Of a stretch of 64,000 nucleotides of DNA, positions 16,844 to 26,309 are shown one piece after another. Within the stretch, counting starts at the first letter, position 1, and each line of letters opens with the position of its first letter. The notes beneath the pieces are model-generated. The model ran no database searches. It was given only the letters and a program-made list of their open reading frames with translations, and was not told the origin of the DNA. Origin of the DNA: Duncaniella freteri (GTDB lineage Bacteria > Bacteroidota > Bacteroidia > Bacteroidales > Muribaculaceae); the NCBI RefSeq assembly GCF_004766125.1, contig NZ_SJSA01000002.1, forward strand, positions 868,001 through 932,000. Direction: 5' to 3'. Both the position numbers and the translations under genes were made by a program.

Positions 16844-17302
16844 ATGGGCGAATTCTTTGGAAGTATATACTGTTGGTTTGAGGACTTTTTTGGTCTTGAA
16901 CTTGCTGAGTATATGTGGGGGGCATCCTCTCCACTCTCACAAAACAATTCTTTCATCGGAATTGGATTTACCATGTTTGGCATTAGCCTTGCAGTGGTGC
17001 TAATCTATTATTATGCTGTCAATCATCCACGATTGACCAACTGGTGGGGATGGCTCATTTTCTTAGGGGCAAATGCCGTTGTAAACTTCATCGTTGGATG
17101 GCAATGGGTTCTAAAAGACAACTATGACAACAAGATGGTTGGTATAGACCCTTCGACAAATTTGCAGGTTCCATTAAACATAGGGGAATCCGAGATTCTT
17201 TGTTTTGGTGTTTCCAATATGATACTCTCAATCCTCGCATTCATAATCTTCTCCTTCATTTTCAAGTGGTGGAGTTCTAATTGTTCACGAGCACCATTCT
17301 AA
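16844..17302 (+). CDS. Multi-pass membrane protein of the candidate system
   Basis: A 152-residue protein with three membrane segments (about 40-62, 67-90 and 120-143) and an aromatic N-terminus (SIYCWFEDFFGLELAEYMWG). I recognise no family. It starts 4 bp after the vWA-like gene and ends 3 bp before the tubulin-like gene, so it is almost certainly co-expressed with them and may anchor the tubulin-like protein to the membrane; that is inference. Confidence 0.65.
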   Translation: MGEFFGSIYCWFEDFFGLELAEYMWGASSPLSQNNSFIGIGFTMFGISLAVVLIYYYAVNHPRLTNWWGWLIFLGANAVVNFIVGWQWVLKDNYDNKMVGIDPSTNLQVPLNIGESEILCFGVSNMILSILAFIIFSFIFKWWSSNCSRAPF

Positions 17303-17305
17303 ACT

Positions 17306-18700
17306 ATGTCTAAACTATTTATATTCGGCATTGGTGGCACTGGGTCGAGAGTGCTGAGATCCCTAACAATGATGTTAGCTTCGGGTGTTAAAGTCGGAGC
17401 AGACGAGATTGTGCCAATCATTATTGATCCTGATACATCAAATGCAGATTTGACTCGAACCGTTAGTCTGCTCAATAAGTATTCTGCAATTCGTGATAAT
17501 CTTCAATTCAGTACAGGAAATGAGAATCGCTTCTTCCGTACTGAAATAAAGCAGATTATTCCGAACTATACACTCTTAATCAATGATACTGATGACAAAT
17601 CATTCCAACAATTCATTGATTATGCGTCTATGAACAAAGCCAATCAAGCCTTGACAAAGATGTTGTTTTCAGAAAAGAATCTCCAATCGTCAATGGAGGT
17701 AGGCTTTAAGGGTAATCCAAATATTGGCAGTGTTGTTCTGAATCAAATAGCACATTCTTCCGATTTTGAGACTTTTGCAAGTGATTTTAGTGATGGAGAT
17801 CGCATATTCATTATCAGTTCCATTTTTGGCGGGACTGGTGCGAGTGGATTCCCTTTGCTACTAAAAACACTTCGCACCGGCAAAAATTTTCCCAATCATG
17901 ATATTATCAATCGTGCCACAATAGGCGCAATCACTATTCTTCCTTATTTCAAATTGAAACAGGATGACGATAGTGAAATTGATTCATCCACGTTCATATC
18001 AAAGACTAAATCAGCTCTTGCTTATTACGAAAGCAATATTAGCAAGAATGGCTCTATTGATGCCCTCTACTATCTCGCTGATGATGTGGCAAAGACATAT
18101 GAGAATCATGAAGGTGGTTCCGCTCAACAGAATGATGCGCACTTAATAGAGTTCCTTGGAGCGACTGCTATAGTGGATTTTTCCAATAGTACCTATACGG
18201 GCACATCAAATATGGAATTGGGCATTAAGGATGGGGCCGATACAGTATCATTTAATTCGTTCTATCAAAGGATGCGTAACATGCTCTACAATCCGATGGT
18301 TCAGTTCACAATGATGTCAAACGCCCTCACGTACAAAGCCGAAACATATAAATCCAGCTCCTTCAACGCAAATAATGGTAATTTTGAAGATTTGTATAAC
18401 AGCATTTTCTTCAACGACCTTACCGATTTTTTCCGCAAATACCATGAATGGCTTAAAGAGATGCGCGAGAATAAACGCTCCTTATACCTCTTCAATCTAT
18501 CCTGTGGTGATAAGCCTTTTGACCTTGTCGAAGGCGTTAAGCCCAAAAGGATTTTGAGTAAATTCTCAGACTATAATCTTGTTACGGACAGACTCAATTC
18601 AGCGGTCAGGAATTGCAAGAGTAGTGGTAAGGAGAACAAATTCCTTGAGATGTTCTATCTCGGTACCCAAAAACTTGTAAAAGAAAAGTTAAGCAACTAA
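17306..18700 (+). CDS. Tubulin-like GTPase-fold protein
   Basis: A 464-residue protein with the tubulin/FtsZ nucleotide-binding layout. The N-terminus KLFIFGIGGTGSRVLRSL is a glycine-rich loop after the first strand, and IFGGTGASGFPLLLKTL (about 172-188) is the tubulin signature GGTG(S/A)SG that contacts the GTP phosphates. An Asp-containing strand, VPIIIDPDTSNADLTRT, follows the expected order. This fits the bacterial 'tubulin-like' family (Tubulin_2 type) rather than FtsZ. Such proteins can form filaments; whether this one does is not shown by the sequence. It is followed 5 bp later by an actin/Hsp70-fold ATPase, an unusual pairing. Confidence 0.8.
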   Translation: MSKLFIFGIGGTGSRVLRSLTMMLASGVKVGADEIVPIIIDPDTSNADLTRTVSLLNKYSAIRDNLQFSTGNENRFFRTEIKQIIPNYTLLINDTDDKSFQQFIDYASMNKANQALTKMLFSEKNLQSSMEVGFKGNPNIGSVVLNQIAHSSDFETFASDFSDGDRIFIISSIFGGTGASGFPLLLKTLRTGKNFPNHDIINRATIGAITILPYFKLKQDDDSEIDSSTFISKTKSALAYYESNISKNGSIDALYYLADDVAKTYENHEGGSAQQNDAHLIEFLGATAIVDFSNSTYTGTSNMELGIKDGADTVSFNSFYQRMRNMLYNPMVQFTMMSNALTYKAETYKSSSFNANNGNFEDLYNSIFFNDLTDFFRKYHEWLKEMRENKRSLYLFNLSCGDKPFDLVEGVKPKRILSKFSDYNLVTDRLNSAVRNCKSSGKENKFLEMFYLGTQKLVKEKLSN

Positions 18701-18705
18701 TCACT

Positions 18706-21700
18706 ATGTCAAAGATATTCCGATTATATAAGGAGGGCACATCCACTTATGAGGACTGGAACAACAGTCCAGCCTTTCCCTATAATTCTGCAAGTCGCGA
18801 CACGATAGAAGATCCTGACGGAGCATCTGCCCGCCATGAGATTACTTCTATCCCCTCGCCATTCGCTCGCATAGACCTTATAAAGACAGCCTTTAAGGAA
18901 ATCTGTAAACCCGATAAAAGAACCAGAAAAATAGCGTTAGATGGTCAAACCATTTTTCATAAGATGGTTTCGGATTCGCTTGATGTAGCGGAAATATTTT
19001 TCAATATTGATAAATATACCGGCAAGGTCGAGATTATCAAGTGGGATCACTCACTAATGCTTACCGAGTTGGAACAATCATCTATAGCTGGACATCAGTA
19101 TTTGGCTGATGCCCTGAAAAAATATATGAGTTCTGACTCTAAAACCTACAACTTCGATAAACTGAAGAATATCTACCTTCTGAATTATCTTGAAGGCCCG
19201 GATGAACTAAATATTATCGGTGCTACATCTCCTGCAACGCTGTTCTTCAGTAATGCAAATGACCTTAGTTATGTTAATGACATATTCTTTGGTGAGGATA
19301 AGCCGTTTGACAGTGAGTATCAGCCACTATACAAGCGTGATTTTGAGTTTATCAAATATTTGTTTGCTCTACGAAAGAGTATTTCCAATTTTGCAGGACT
19401 ATTTCCTGAAGTTGAGGCGTATCTAAATGCAACGTATAAAGCAATTGAGGATCAAAATAAGAAGAATGAGTTGAATAGCGTAAGTGCCATCGCTCTCAAA
19501 GATTTTGATTCTATAGAGGTAAAGGATATTCAGCAGAATGATCTTGTAGAGGTATTAGGCTATACGCTCTATAAGAAGGCTCATCGTCCTGTTTCAACTT
19601 CAAGCGATTTTGTAATCAAGACCTCTAAACAGTCTGAAAATCTTCCTTTGGTTCTGCCTATTGAGGCCGGCAACCGTTATAGCCAGTTACAATATACGAC
19701 AGGCAAATGGGGTAACACCAATAGAGCAAATTATAAGGAAACTGAACCAGAGTTATCAAGACGACAGTTACCATTTGAGGGCTCCATCCATCCATATCTT
19801 ACAATCAGCGATTTCCTTGAAGATACAATTATCAAGGTTCCCCATGCTCTCAACACCGCGAACTATTTTGATGCCCATATCAAAATAGACAAGCCTGAAC
19901 TGGCTTTTCTTCTGCCATTAAAACCCTTGTTCTTCAAATATTTCACAGTTGAAGAACTTCGAGGCAATATGCAAGACGGGAAACCAATGGTCGAAATGAA
20001 ACTGCTTGCCGGTGATTCGGTAAACATAACCATACGTATTCCCATTAAGGGAGCCGGAAATATTACTTACATAGAATATTCTCGCATATACTATAATAAT
20101 AGTTCAGCGGACATTCAAAATAATGCCGGCAACGTGACCGAACTGAGATTCACGGGTTTCATCATGCCGCAGGTACGCTTCAATAATGCGGCAGATGCAA
20201 TCTATAATGTTTCGTGCATCCAAGCATCAAGTACAAAGATAGAACTCACATTCTATGCTGATGCTGAAAAAATCGGTATGCCGTTTAAGTCTTGCCGAAA
20301 TGAGGATCAAGAGATTCTCATAAAGGCTGAGAACTATCTTGTCAAGGGTCAAAACTTCGACTATATACAAGTTAGCTGCAACACATATAGAGGACTTATT
20401 GTGCCTGTATTTAAGCCACAACGAAACGTAGAGTCATACGAATTTTCTGTTGACCTCGGCACATCAAATACTCATATAGAATATCGCAAGAGCGGAGAGG
20501 CACCCAAAGTATTCTCATTTACTCAGAAAGACCGAGAGTTATGTGAAATGTTCATTCCTCAGAAGAATGAATATGGCTATCTGGAAGACTTGCAAGCAGA
20601 GACGGAACTCATAGAAAAGGATTTTATTCCCGGTGAAATTGGCAACGGTGACTTTAAGTTTCCAACAAGAACCGTCCTTTCATGTGCCAAGACGGTGGAT
20701 TGGAGTAAGACCATTGATCCATTCACTCTCGTAAACTTACCGTTTACATACGACAAACGCTCGGATTTGTCGTATAACAACCTCAAATACAACATCAAAT
20801 GGGGTAACGGGGAAGATATGCGAGTTATGGAATCATACGTCCGTACTCTAATGTTAATAATTCGCAATAAAGTATTGTTGAATAATGGAGATCTCTCCAG
20901 AACTAAAATCACATGGTTCTATCCCATCAGTATGGCACCCAAGCGCCTGCGTCGCTTAAAAGAAACATGGGATGAGGCGTACAAGGAATACTTTGGTGAT
21001 GGAGTGACGAATAGCATGACAGAGTCTGCCGCTCCAATTCAATATTTCTTCAAGAGATACTCAACGGCAACCAGTCTTGTGAATGTGGACATTGGTGGTG
21101 GCACTACGGACATCGCATTCGCGAAAGATAAGGTCATCAATTATGTTACATCGTTCAGATTCGCGTCAAATGCTTTGTTTGAGAACTCATTCTCAACTCT
21201 TGATAGTCACAATGGGATTGTGGATTATCACAAAGGCAACATTATCAAACTTCTTGAAGAAAAGAATCTGTCAGAATTGATTCGAGTATTCAACAGTACC
21301 AACAATGAACATCCATCTAATATGGCATCGTTCTTATTTGGGCTAAAGGATAATTCTCTTCCCAGAGCAGTTGGCATCAACGATAAGGCTATCGACTTTA
21401 ATTATCTTCTTCAAGAAGATGAGGATTTCAAGATTGTCTTCATCGTGTTCTATACCTCGATTATCTATCACATCGCCCAGATAACGAAATCTCTTGGTTT
21501 GGACGTACCACGACACATATCTTTCAGTGGTAATGGCAGTAAGGTCATTCGCGTCATTACAACCGACTCAAAAATACTTGCAAAATATACCAAGTTAGTA
21601 TTTGAGAAGGTTCTTGGCAAACCGTATGGAAAAGAACTTGAATTACTTGGTCTTGAAAAAGATTCTAATCCCAAAGATTCCACTTGCAAGGGTGGACTTA

Positions 21701-22101
21701 TTGGGGTTGAAGAAGAGGATAGCAGGGACAAAACTATTGTCTTTAAGAGCGATTGCACCGGAATCGTTAGTAATATGGATACATACGCAACTATAACTGA
21801 TGCGTATAAGGACAAGACTGTAAAGGCTGTCGAGGCATTCTTCAGATTTCTATTTGTTGATATGAATAATGCGTTTAACTTCGATAAGAATTTCGGGGTT
21901 AAAATGTCTTCATTCAAAGTTGCTCAAGAAGCAGCGACAAAAGACCTTGCAACATTCCTCGATAAAGGTATTACGCAACGTATGGAAGAAACGGAAGCCG
22001 ATGATGTAATAGAAGAAACGTTCTTCTATTACCCAATAAAGGGCGTACTACAATCAATGTCCACTGAAATTTTTAACGCTTTAAGAAGTTCACAAGGATG
22101 A
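18706..22101 (+). CDS. Very large actin/Hsp70-fold ATPase, SrfB-like
   Basis: A 1131-residue cytoplasmic protein. All actin-superfamily nucleotide motifs are present: phosphate 1, EFSVDLGTSNTHIEYR, at about 578-593; phosphate 2, VDIGGGTTDIAFAKD, at about 794-808; and the adenosine motif, ISFSGNGSKVIRVI, at about 937-950. The N-terminal 560 residues have no motif I know. Long proteins with this ATPase at their C-terminal half are annotated as virulence factor SrfB-like. The gene overlaps the next by 4 bp. Coupling to a tubulin-like gene suggests two nucleotide-driven parts acting in one complex; the function itself is unknown. Confidence 0.8.
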   Translation: MSKIFRLYKEGTSTYEDWNNSPAFPYNSASRDTIEDPDGASARHEITSIPSPFARIDLIKTAFKEICKPDKRTRKIALDGQTIFHKMVSDSLDVAEIFFNIDKYTGKVEIIKWDHSLMLTELEQSSIAGHQYLADALKKYMSSDSKTYNFDKLKNIYLLNYLEGPDELNIIGATSPATLFFSNANDLSYVNDIFFGEDKPFDSEYQPLYKRDFEFIKYLFALRKSISNFAGLFPEVEAYLNATYKAIEDQNKKNELNSVSAIALKDFDSIEVKDIQQNDLVEVLGYTLYKKAHRPVSTSSDFVIKTSKQSENLPLVLPIEAGNRYSQLQYTTGKWGNTNRANYKETEPELSRRQLPFEGSIHPYLTISDFLEDTIIKVPHALNTANYFDAHIKIDKPELAFLLPLKPLFFKYFTVEELRGNMQDGKPMVEMKLLAGDSVNITIRIPIKGAGNITYIEYSRIYYNNSSADIQNNAGNVTELRFTGFIMPQVRFNNAADAIYNVSCIQASSTKIELTFYADAEKIGMPFKSCRNEDQEILIKAENYLVKGQNFDYIQVSCNTYRGLIVPVFKPQRNVESYEFSVDLGTSNTHIEYRKSGEAPKVFSFTQKDRELCEMFIPQKNEYGYLEDLQAETELIEKDFIPGEIGNGDFKFPTRTVLSCAKTVDWSKTIDPFTLVNLPFTYDKRSDLSYNNLKYNIKWGNGEDMRVMESYVRTLMLIIRNKVLLNNGDLSRTKITWFYPISMAPKRLRRLKETWDEAYKEYFGDGVTNSMTESAAPIQYFFKRYSTATSLVNVDIGGGTTDIAFAKDKVINYVTSFRFASNALFENSFSTLDSHNGIVDYHKGNIIKLLEEKNLSELIRVFNSTNNEHPSNMASFLFGLKDNSLPRAVGINDKAIDFNYLLQEDEDFKIVFIVFYTSIIYHIAQITKSLGLDVPRHISFSGNGSKVIRVITTDSKILAKYTKLVFEKVLGKPYGKELELLGLEKDSNPKDSTCKGGLIGVEEEDSRDKTIVFKSDCTGIVSNMDTYATITDAYKDKTVKAVEAFFRFLFVDMNNAFNFDKNFGVKMSSFKVAQEAATKDLATFLDKGITQRMEETEADDVIEETFFYYPIKGVLQSMSTEIFNALRSSQG

Positions 22102-23051
22102 AAACATTGAGAACATTCATAATTATGGTCGTCCTCATTATTGGAGGAATGGCTATGACTGGCTGTGAAGATAGCAATGCTACTAACAACCCGGAATCAG
22201 TCACCACTAACGGACAATCTGAGTCACAGACTGGGGAGAAACCTTTGGATTCCAGTGAAAAAAAGCAGGTTTTAGATTCTATCAACGTTTTAGTATCTCA
22301 GATTGAATCATTATCCAAGAGTCAGGAGGCGAATGCTAATAACCTCGTCGAGGTTAAAAAGGAAATATCAGATTTGAAAGGGTCGTCTCATTTATATGAC
22401 CTGATTTCGTGGGTTATTGCAGCGATTGCTTTATTAGTTGCTATTATTGCGCTAATCAGACTCAGTTCAATTCAGAAACGCGCTAACCGGCATCGTAAAG
22501 ATATAGGAGAAATAGAACAAAGAGTTTATTCATTAGAACAGAAAACAAATACTGTGCCAGTACGTACTAAAACTACAAGTTCTGGCCTCAGCAATAGTGA
22601 ATACACTTCATTGACTTCTCGAATATATGAAATTGAACGTCAACTTGAAAGAATGAATCAGGGCTCAGCTTACGAACCACAAAACGCAGTTATGAGCAGT
22701 CCTGTAACTGAAATAAGACGTCCTTCTGTCAACGAACAATCGGGTTATTTTGGGCTCCCTACTCAAATGTCTTTAACAGAGGCATACTTTAAGCGTTTGT
22801 CTGACATTCGTGAATCAGATTCTCGATTTACTGTTGAAGTCAGAAATAACAGAGCTGAATTCAGACCTTTGGAAGGTACCCAATATCTCAATGATTTGAA
22901 ATCCAACGATTCTATAAAAATGGCTCTTGACTTTCAGGGATGTGCTCCTTCAGAAGCAACACAAATGAAAGTTATACTTCCTGGAGAAGCAAAAAAGGAT
23001 GGAGATCGTTGGATAATAACCAAGAAAGCAACAATTGCACTTTATATATAA
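22098..23051 (+). CDS. Lipoprotein with membrane segment and coiled coil
   Basis: A 317-residue protein. An N-terminal lipobox (GMAMTGCEDSN, Cys near residue 24) is followed by a heptad-like region (about 55-95), a strong membrane segment (ISWVIAAIALLVAIIALIRL, about 103-122), a second charged coiled coil (about 125-190) and a small C-terminal domain. A lipid anchor plus a later membrane helix is odd: either the N-terminus is simply a membrane helix or both ends sit in the inner membrane. No known family. It lies between the SrfB-like and MotA-like genes with 3-4 bp spacing, so it is probably part of the same complex. Confidence 0.6.
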   Translation: MKTLRTFIIMVVLIIGGMAMTGCEDSNATNNPESVTTNGQSESQTGEKPLDSSEKKQVLDSINVLVSQIESLSKSQEANANNLVEVKKEISDLKGSSHLYDLISWVIAAIALLVAIIALIRLSSIQKRANRHRKDIGEIEQRVYSLEQKTNTVPVRTKTTSSGLSNSEYTSLTSRIYEIERQLERMNQGSAYEPQNAVMSSPVTEIRRPSVNEQSGYFGLPTQMSLTEAYFKRLSDIRESDSRFTVEVRNNRAEFRPLEGTQYLNDLKSNDSIKMALDFQGCAPSEATQMKVILPGEAKKDGDRWIITKKATIALYI

Positions 23052-23054
23052 GCC

Positions 23055-24674
23055 ATGCACGCATTAGTACCTGTTATTATCATAGCTATCATTTGTATTC
23101 AGGTATTCTTTTTCGTAAAGAACCTGTTGCGCATGAATCAATTCAGTAAGATTTTTTCTGAAGAGTCATCGTGGCGTCTTCGTCGTAACAAGCAGACAAA
23201 TCTCGTTGACGGTGTATATGGCGCAGGGAACACAATTTTTGAGTCGATTAAGAACTCAATAAATAAGTACCTCGGAAATAATTCAGGATCAGTTATTGAT
23301 TTTGGTTTGCTTAAAGACGCCGTTGACCGCCATTGCGATTCGGTAGAAAACGACATTGCGACACAGACTCCTATACCTTTGTATTGGGGTCTTGCCGGAA
23401 CAATGGCAGGTGTTATTATTGGTCTTACTGACTTATTGAAATCGGATGCTATTCTAACTTTAATGGGTAGTTCCGGTGGTGTCATAAATGTTGCTTCAGA
23501 GAATGCTGCATTAGGTATCAATGCACTGCTTAGTGGTGTTGCATGGGCTATGCTTGCTTCAATTATAGGCATCTTGCTCACAACCGCCAATTCACTGCTT
23601 TTTAAGCGTTGCAAACTGAAAGAGGCAAATGGGAAAAATTCATTTCTCGCATGGATGCAATCTGAACTTCTTCCAGAATTGCCCTCAGATACGTCGCAAG
23701 CATTGAATAACCTTGTCAAGAATCTCAATAAATTTAACAATACCTTCAAGGAAAACACTTCTAATCTTGGCAATGCTCTTAATGCTGTTAATCAATCATA
23801 CGCAATACAGGCGGATATAATCAAAGCCGTTCATGACATGGATGTTATGAAAATGGCTAAAGCGAATGTGCGTGTGCTTCAAGAACTTAAAGAGTGTACC
23901 GACAAACTCGAAGCCTTCAATGAATATCTTGATGATATTGAGGGCTACACAAGTGCAATTCATAGATTTGAAGCTCAGTTTGGAGAACAGGCTGATAGAC
24001 TGCATATTCTTGAAGAAATTAGAGATTTCTTCCGTCGTCATAAGAGCGAAATTGCAAAAACTACCGCAGATGCAGATAAGACGCTTCAGGACTCCTTGGA
24101 AAATATCAAAGAATCCACTTCTGAGAATGTCAATGAAATGCAGAAACGCTTTGTAGAACAAAGTGAACATTTCAAAAAGATACTTGAAGATGAAAAAGAA
24201 GCGTTTGAAAGATTTATGACTCAGATGAACGCTCAGTTCAGTGCCCAAATGTCTAATATGCCTCAATTGGCAAAACAACTTGAAGAGATTTCATCTATCC
24301 CGGTTCGCTTGGATAAGTTGATTGACAAGGTGGAAAAATCCAATGCCAAGTTAGCTTCTGACATTTCTTTTGCATTAAAACAATCAATGCAGACTGCAAA
24401 AGTAACAGCTCAACTTAGTAGTGATGGAGGGACAGTAATAGCCGGTCCCTCCATGCCATCATGGATGAAATGGACTGCAATTTCAGCACTGGTAATAATT
24501 GCAGCTGCGTGTGTTTTCAATGTTGTAGTTTACTTCTTCCCCAAGGAAACAACGGTACAGTCCCAGCCTACGTTTCATGAAACCGTTCAATCTACGCCTG
24601 TATCCACACCAGTTGTGACAGATACCGCTGATTCATCAGTTGACAATACTGCTAACGCTGATTCTGTTAAATAA
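23055..24674 (+). CDS. MotA/TolQ/ZorA-like channel subunit with long coiled-coil tail
   Basis: A 539-residue membrane protein. After an N-terminal membrane segment comes the MotA/ExbB core: TPIPLYWGLAGTMAGVIIGL (about 103-122) and INALLSGVAWAMLASIIGIL (about 156-175), the two helices that form the ion path in this superfamily. A long coiled-coil region (about 210-440) follows, then a further membrane segment (about 470-495) and a Thr/Ser/Pro-rich tail. A MotA core with a long coiled tail recalls ZorA of Zorya anti-phage systems, but the extra C-terminal membrane segment differs. It is paired with a MotB-like gene next to it. Confidence 0.8.
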   Translation: MHALVPVIIIAIICIQVFFFVKNLLRMNQFSKIFSEESSWRLRRNKQTNLVDGVYGAGNTIFESIKNSINKYLGNNSGSVIDFGLLKDAVDRHCDSVENDIATQTPIPLYWGLAGTMAGVIIGLTDLLKSDAILTLMGSSGGVINVASENAALGINALLSGVAWAMLASIIGILLTTANSLLFKRCKLKEANGKNSFLAWMQSELLPELPSDTSQALNNLVKNLNKFNNTFKENTSNLGNALNAVNQSYAIQADIIKAVHDMDVMKMAKANVRVLQELKECTDKLEAFNEYLDDIEGYTSAIHRFEAQFGEQADRLHILEEIRDFFRRHKSEIAKTTADADKTLQDSLENIKESTSENVNEMQKRFVEQSEHFKKILEDEKEAFERFMTQMNAQFSAQMSNMPQLAKQLEEISSIPVRLDKLIDKVEKSNAKLASDISFALKQSMQTAKVTAQLSSDGGTVIAGPSMPSWMKWTAISALVIIAAACVFNVVVYFFPKETTVQSQPTFHETVQSTPVSTPVVTDTADSSVDNTANADSVK

Positions 24675-24684
24675 GACTAAGACA

Positions 24685-25320
24685 ATGGCACAGAAAAAAG
24701 AATCGTTCTTTTGGACAAGTTATTCAGACCTCATGACGAGTTTATTTTTTGTTATGTTAGTACTGTTTATACTTGTCATTGTCTTACTACACAAGCGAAT
24801 GGAGGCTACCGAAGCTCAACTTCAAGCAATAAAAGAGATAGCAACTTCAACAGAAGACTTAACAAAATCTGATTATTTCATTTATCGACCGGACTACAAA
24901 AAATATGTCCTAAATGTACAGGGTAAGTACCCAAAGGGGAAGGCAGATCTCAATGATATTATAGCTCCTGACAAAGAAGAACAGCTATCAAATCTTGAAA
25001 ATGCAGGAAAGGAAATTCAAAAATTTCTTTCAAATCATAGCCAAAATCAATATGTGCTAATTGTGGAGGGACAGGCTTCTCGTGACCCCTATCTCTATAA
25101 CTATGAGTTAAGTTATCAAAGAGCGTTGGCACTTATGAGGTTTTGGGTTGAACAGAAAGGAATTTCTTTTGAAAACAACTGTGAAATCTTGATTTCAGGC
25201 AGTGGCGATGGTAAACTTGATACACACTCTATGCGAGAGAGTGTTGAAACCGAGAACCAACGATTTCTTATACACATCTTACCAAAGAACATCTTTGAAT
25301 CAACGAATGAAAACAAGTAA
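24685..25320 (+). CDS. MotB/ZorB-like partner with OmpA-type peptidoglycan-binding domain
   Basis: A 211-residue protein starting MAQKKESFFWTSYSDLMTSL; the upstream ATG at 24640 falls inside the previous gene. One membrane helix (about 10-35) begins with the motif SDLMTSLFFVMLVLF, where the Asp corresponds to the ion-binding Asp of MotB/ZorB. The C-terminal domain (about 115-205) has the OmpA pattern VEGQASRDP, YNYELSYQRALALMRFW and ENQRFLIHI. It should anchor the ion channel to peptidoglycan. The gene lies 10 bp after the MotA-like gene and overlaps the protease gene by 14 bp. Confidence 0.82.
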   Translation: MAQKKESFFWTSYSDLMTSLFFVMLVLFILVIVLLHKRMEATEAQLQAIKEIATSTEDLTKSDYFIYRPDYKKYVLNVQGKYPKGKADLNDIIAPDKEEQLSNLENAGKEIQKFLSNHSQNQYVLIVEGQASRDPYLYNYELSYQRALALMRFWVEQKGISFENNCEILISGSGDGKLDTHSMRESVETENQRFLIHILPKNIFESTNENK

Positions 25321-26071
25321 CCTAATAATTGCAATACTCACAAGTTTGTGTCTTGTATCTTGCGCACATAAGTCAGGCCACAACAGACCTCAGGTAGCTT
25401 CTCATTCGGGAAATTCCGAAATGAGTAATAACCAGCAGTCAAATGTTACACGTGGCAGTCAACGCAATTTGAATGTTACGGTTTCCAATAATCGTGGTGA
25501 TAAGAATAAACTTGACGGATCAAAAATCTTTGCCAAGTATAATACTGCCGTATTCATGGTATTTACCTCTGATGGATACAATGGCTATCAGGGTTCTGGA
25601 TTTTTCATAAACTCTGATGGACTCGCCGTCAGTAACTATCATGTATTTCATGGCACGAATATAGGTGCGGAGCAAATCAAACTTGCTAACAGTGATGAGG
25701 CATATAAGGTGGCTGAGGTAATTCACAGTAGCGAGGACGAAGATTTTATTGTTTTCCGAGTAAATGTGTCAAACACCAATTTTATCCCTCTTGCAAAATA
25801 TAAGCCGCAGGTGGGGGAAAAAGTATTCGCTATCGGCAGTCCCCGCGGATTGGAGAATACATTCTCGTCCGGAGAAGTTTCACAATGGCGCGATAAGAAT
25901 CTTATGCAAATATCAGCACTCATCGATCATGGTAGTAGTGGTGGAGCTCTTATCAACGAATACGGTGAAGTGGTGGGCATTACTTCTGGAACGTTTGCAG
26001 ATGGATCACAAGCAAATTTGAACTATGCATGGAGCATTGATGCCATTAAATCATATATAAACTGTAAATAA
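25307..26071 (+). CDS. Lipoprotein trypsin-like serine protease
   Basis: A 254-residue lipoprotein (lipobox LCLVSCAHK, Cys near residue 18) with a Ser/Asn-rich linker and a trypsin-like (S1C/HtrA-type) protease domain from about 75. The catalytic triad is visible: His in VSNYHVFHG, Asp in EDEDFIVFRV and Ser in HGSSGGALIN. There is no PDZ domain. It is predicted to act in the periplasm or on the outer membrane, perhaps on the lipoproteins encoded beside it. The start at 25307 gives a proper signal; the longer upstream reading overlaps the MotB-like gene out of frame. Confidence 0.85.
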   Translation: MKTSNLIIAILTSLCLVSCAHKSGHNRPQVASHSGNSEMSNNQQSNVTRGSQRNLNVTVSNNRGDKNKLDGSKIFAKYNTAVFMVFTSDGYNGYQGSGFFINSDGLAVSNYHVFHGTNIGAEQIKLANSDEAYKVAEVIHSSEDEDFIVFRVNVSNTNFIPLAKYKPQVGEKVFAIGSPRGLENTFSSGEVSQWRDKNLMQISALIDHGSSGGALINEYGEVVGITSGTFADGSQANLNYAWSIDAIKSYINCK

Positions 26072-26094
26072 ATCACCTAAATCATTATATCATC

Positions 26095-26298
26095 ATGCAA
26101 TTACTTTTAGTTTGGCTAATCTTTACAGTGCCTGCGTGTATTCTGCTTTCAAAAAAGAATAGAGGTGCTGGATACTACATTCTCGCAATTCTTTTCCCTC
26201 TCATTGGGTTGATATTTGCATTGTGCTTGAAAAAGCTCAATCCAGAGGAAGAAAACGTTACACCTCCAGCTCTTGACATCACTGAAGAAAGTAAATAA
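26095..26298 (+). CDS. Small two-helix membrane protein
   Basis: A 67-residue protein with two short membrane segments (about 1-18 and 25-44) joined by SKKNRGAGYY, followed by an acidic tail. The layout recalls small phospholipase-D-N-terminal-like or superinfection-immunity-like membrane proteins, but I cannot assign it. It lies between the protease and the J-domain-like gene on the same strand. Confidence 0.55.
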   Translation: MQLLLVWLIFTVPACILLSKKNRGAGYYILAILFPLIGLIFALCLKKLNPEEENVTPPALDITEESK

Positions 26299-26309
26299 TC
26301 ATCCTAAAG

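Noticed and set aside
15640..25320. A standard Zorya system
   Set aside because: ZorA/ZorB-like genes are present, but no ZorC, ZorD helicase or ZorE nuclease follows, and tubulin and SrfB-like genes are not part of Zorya.
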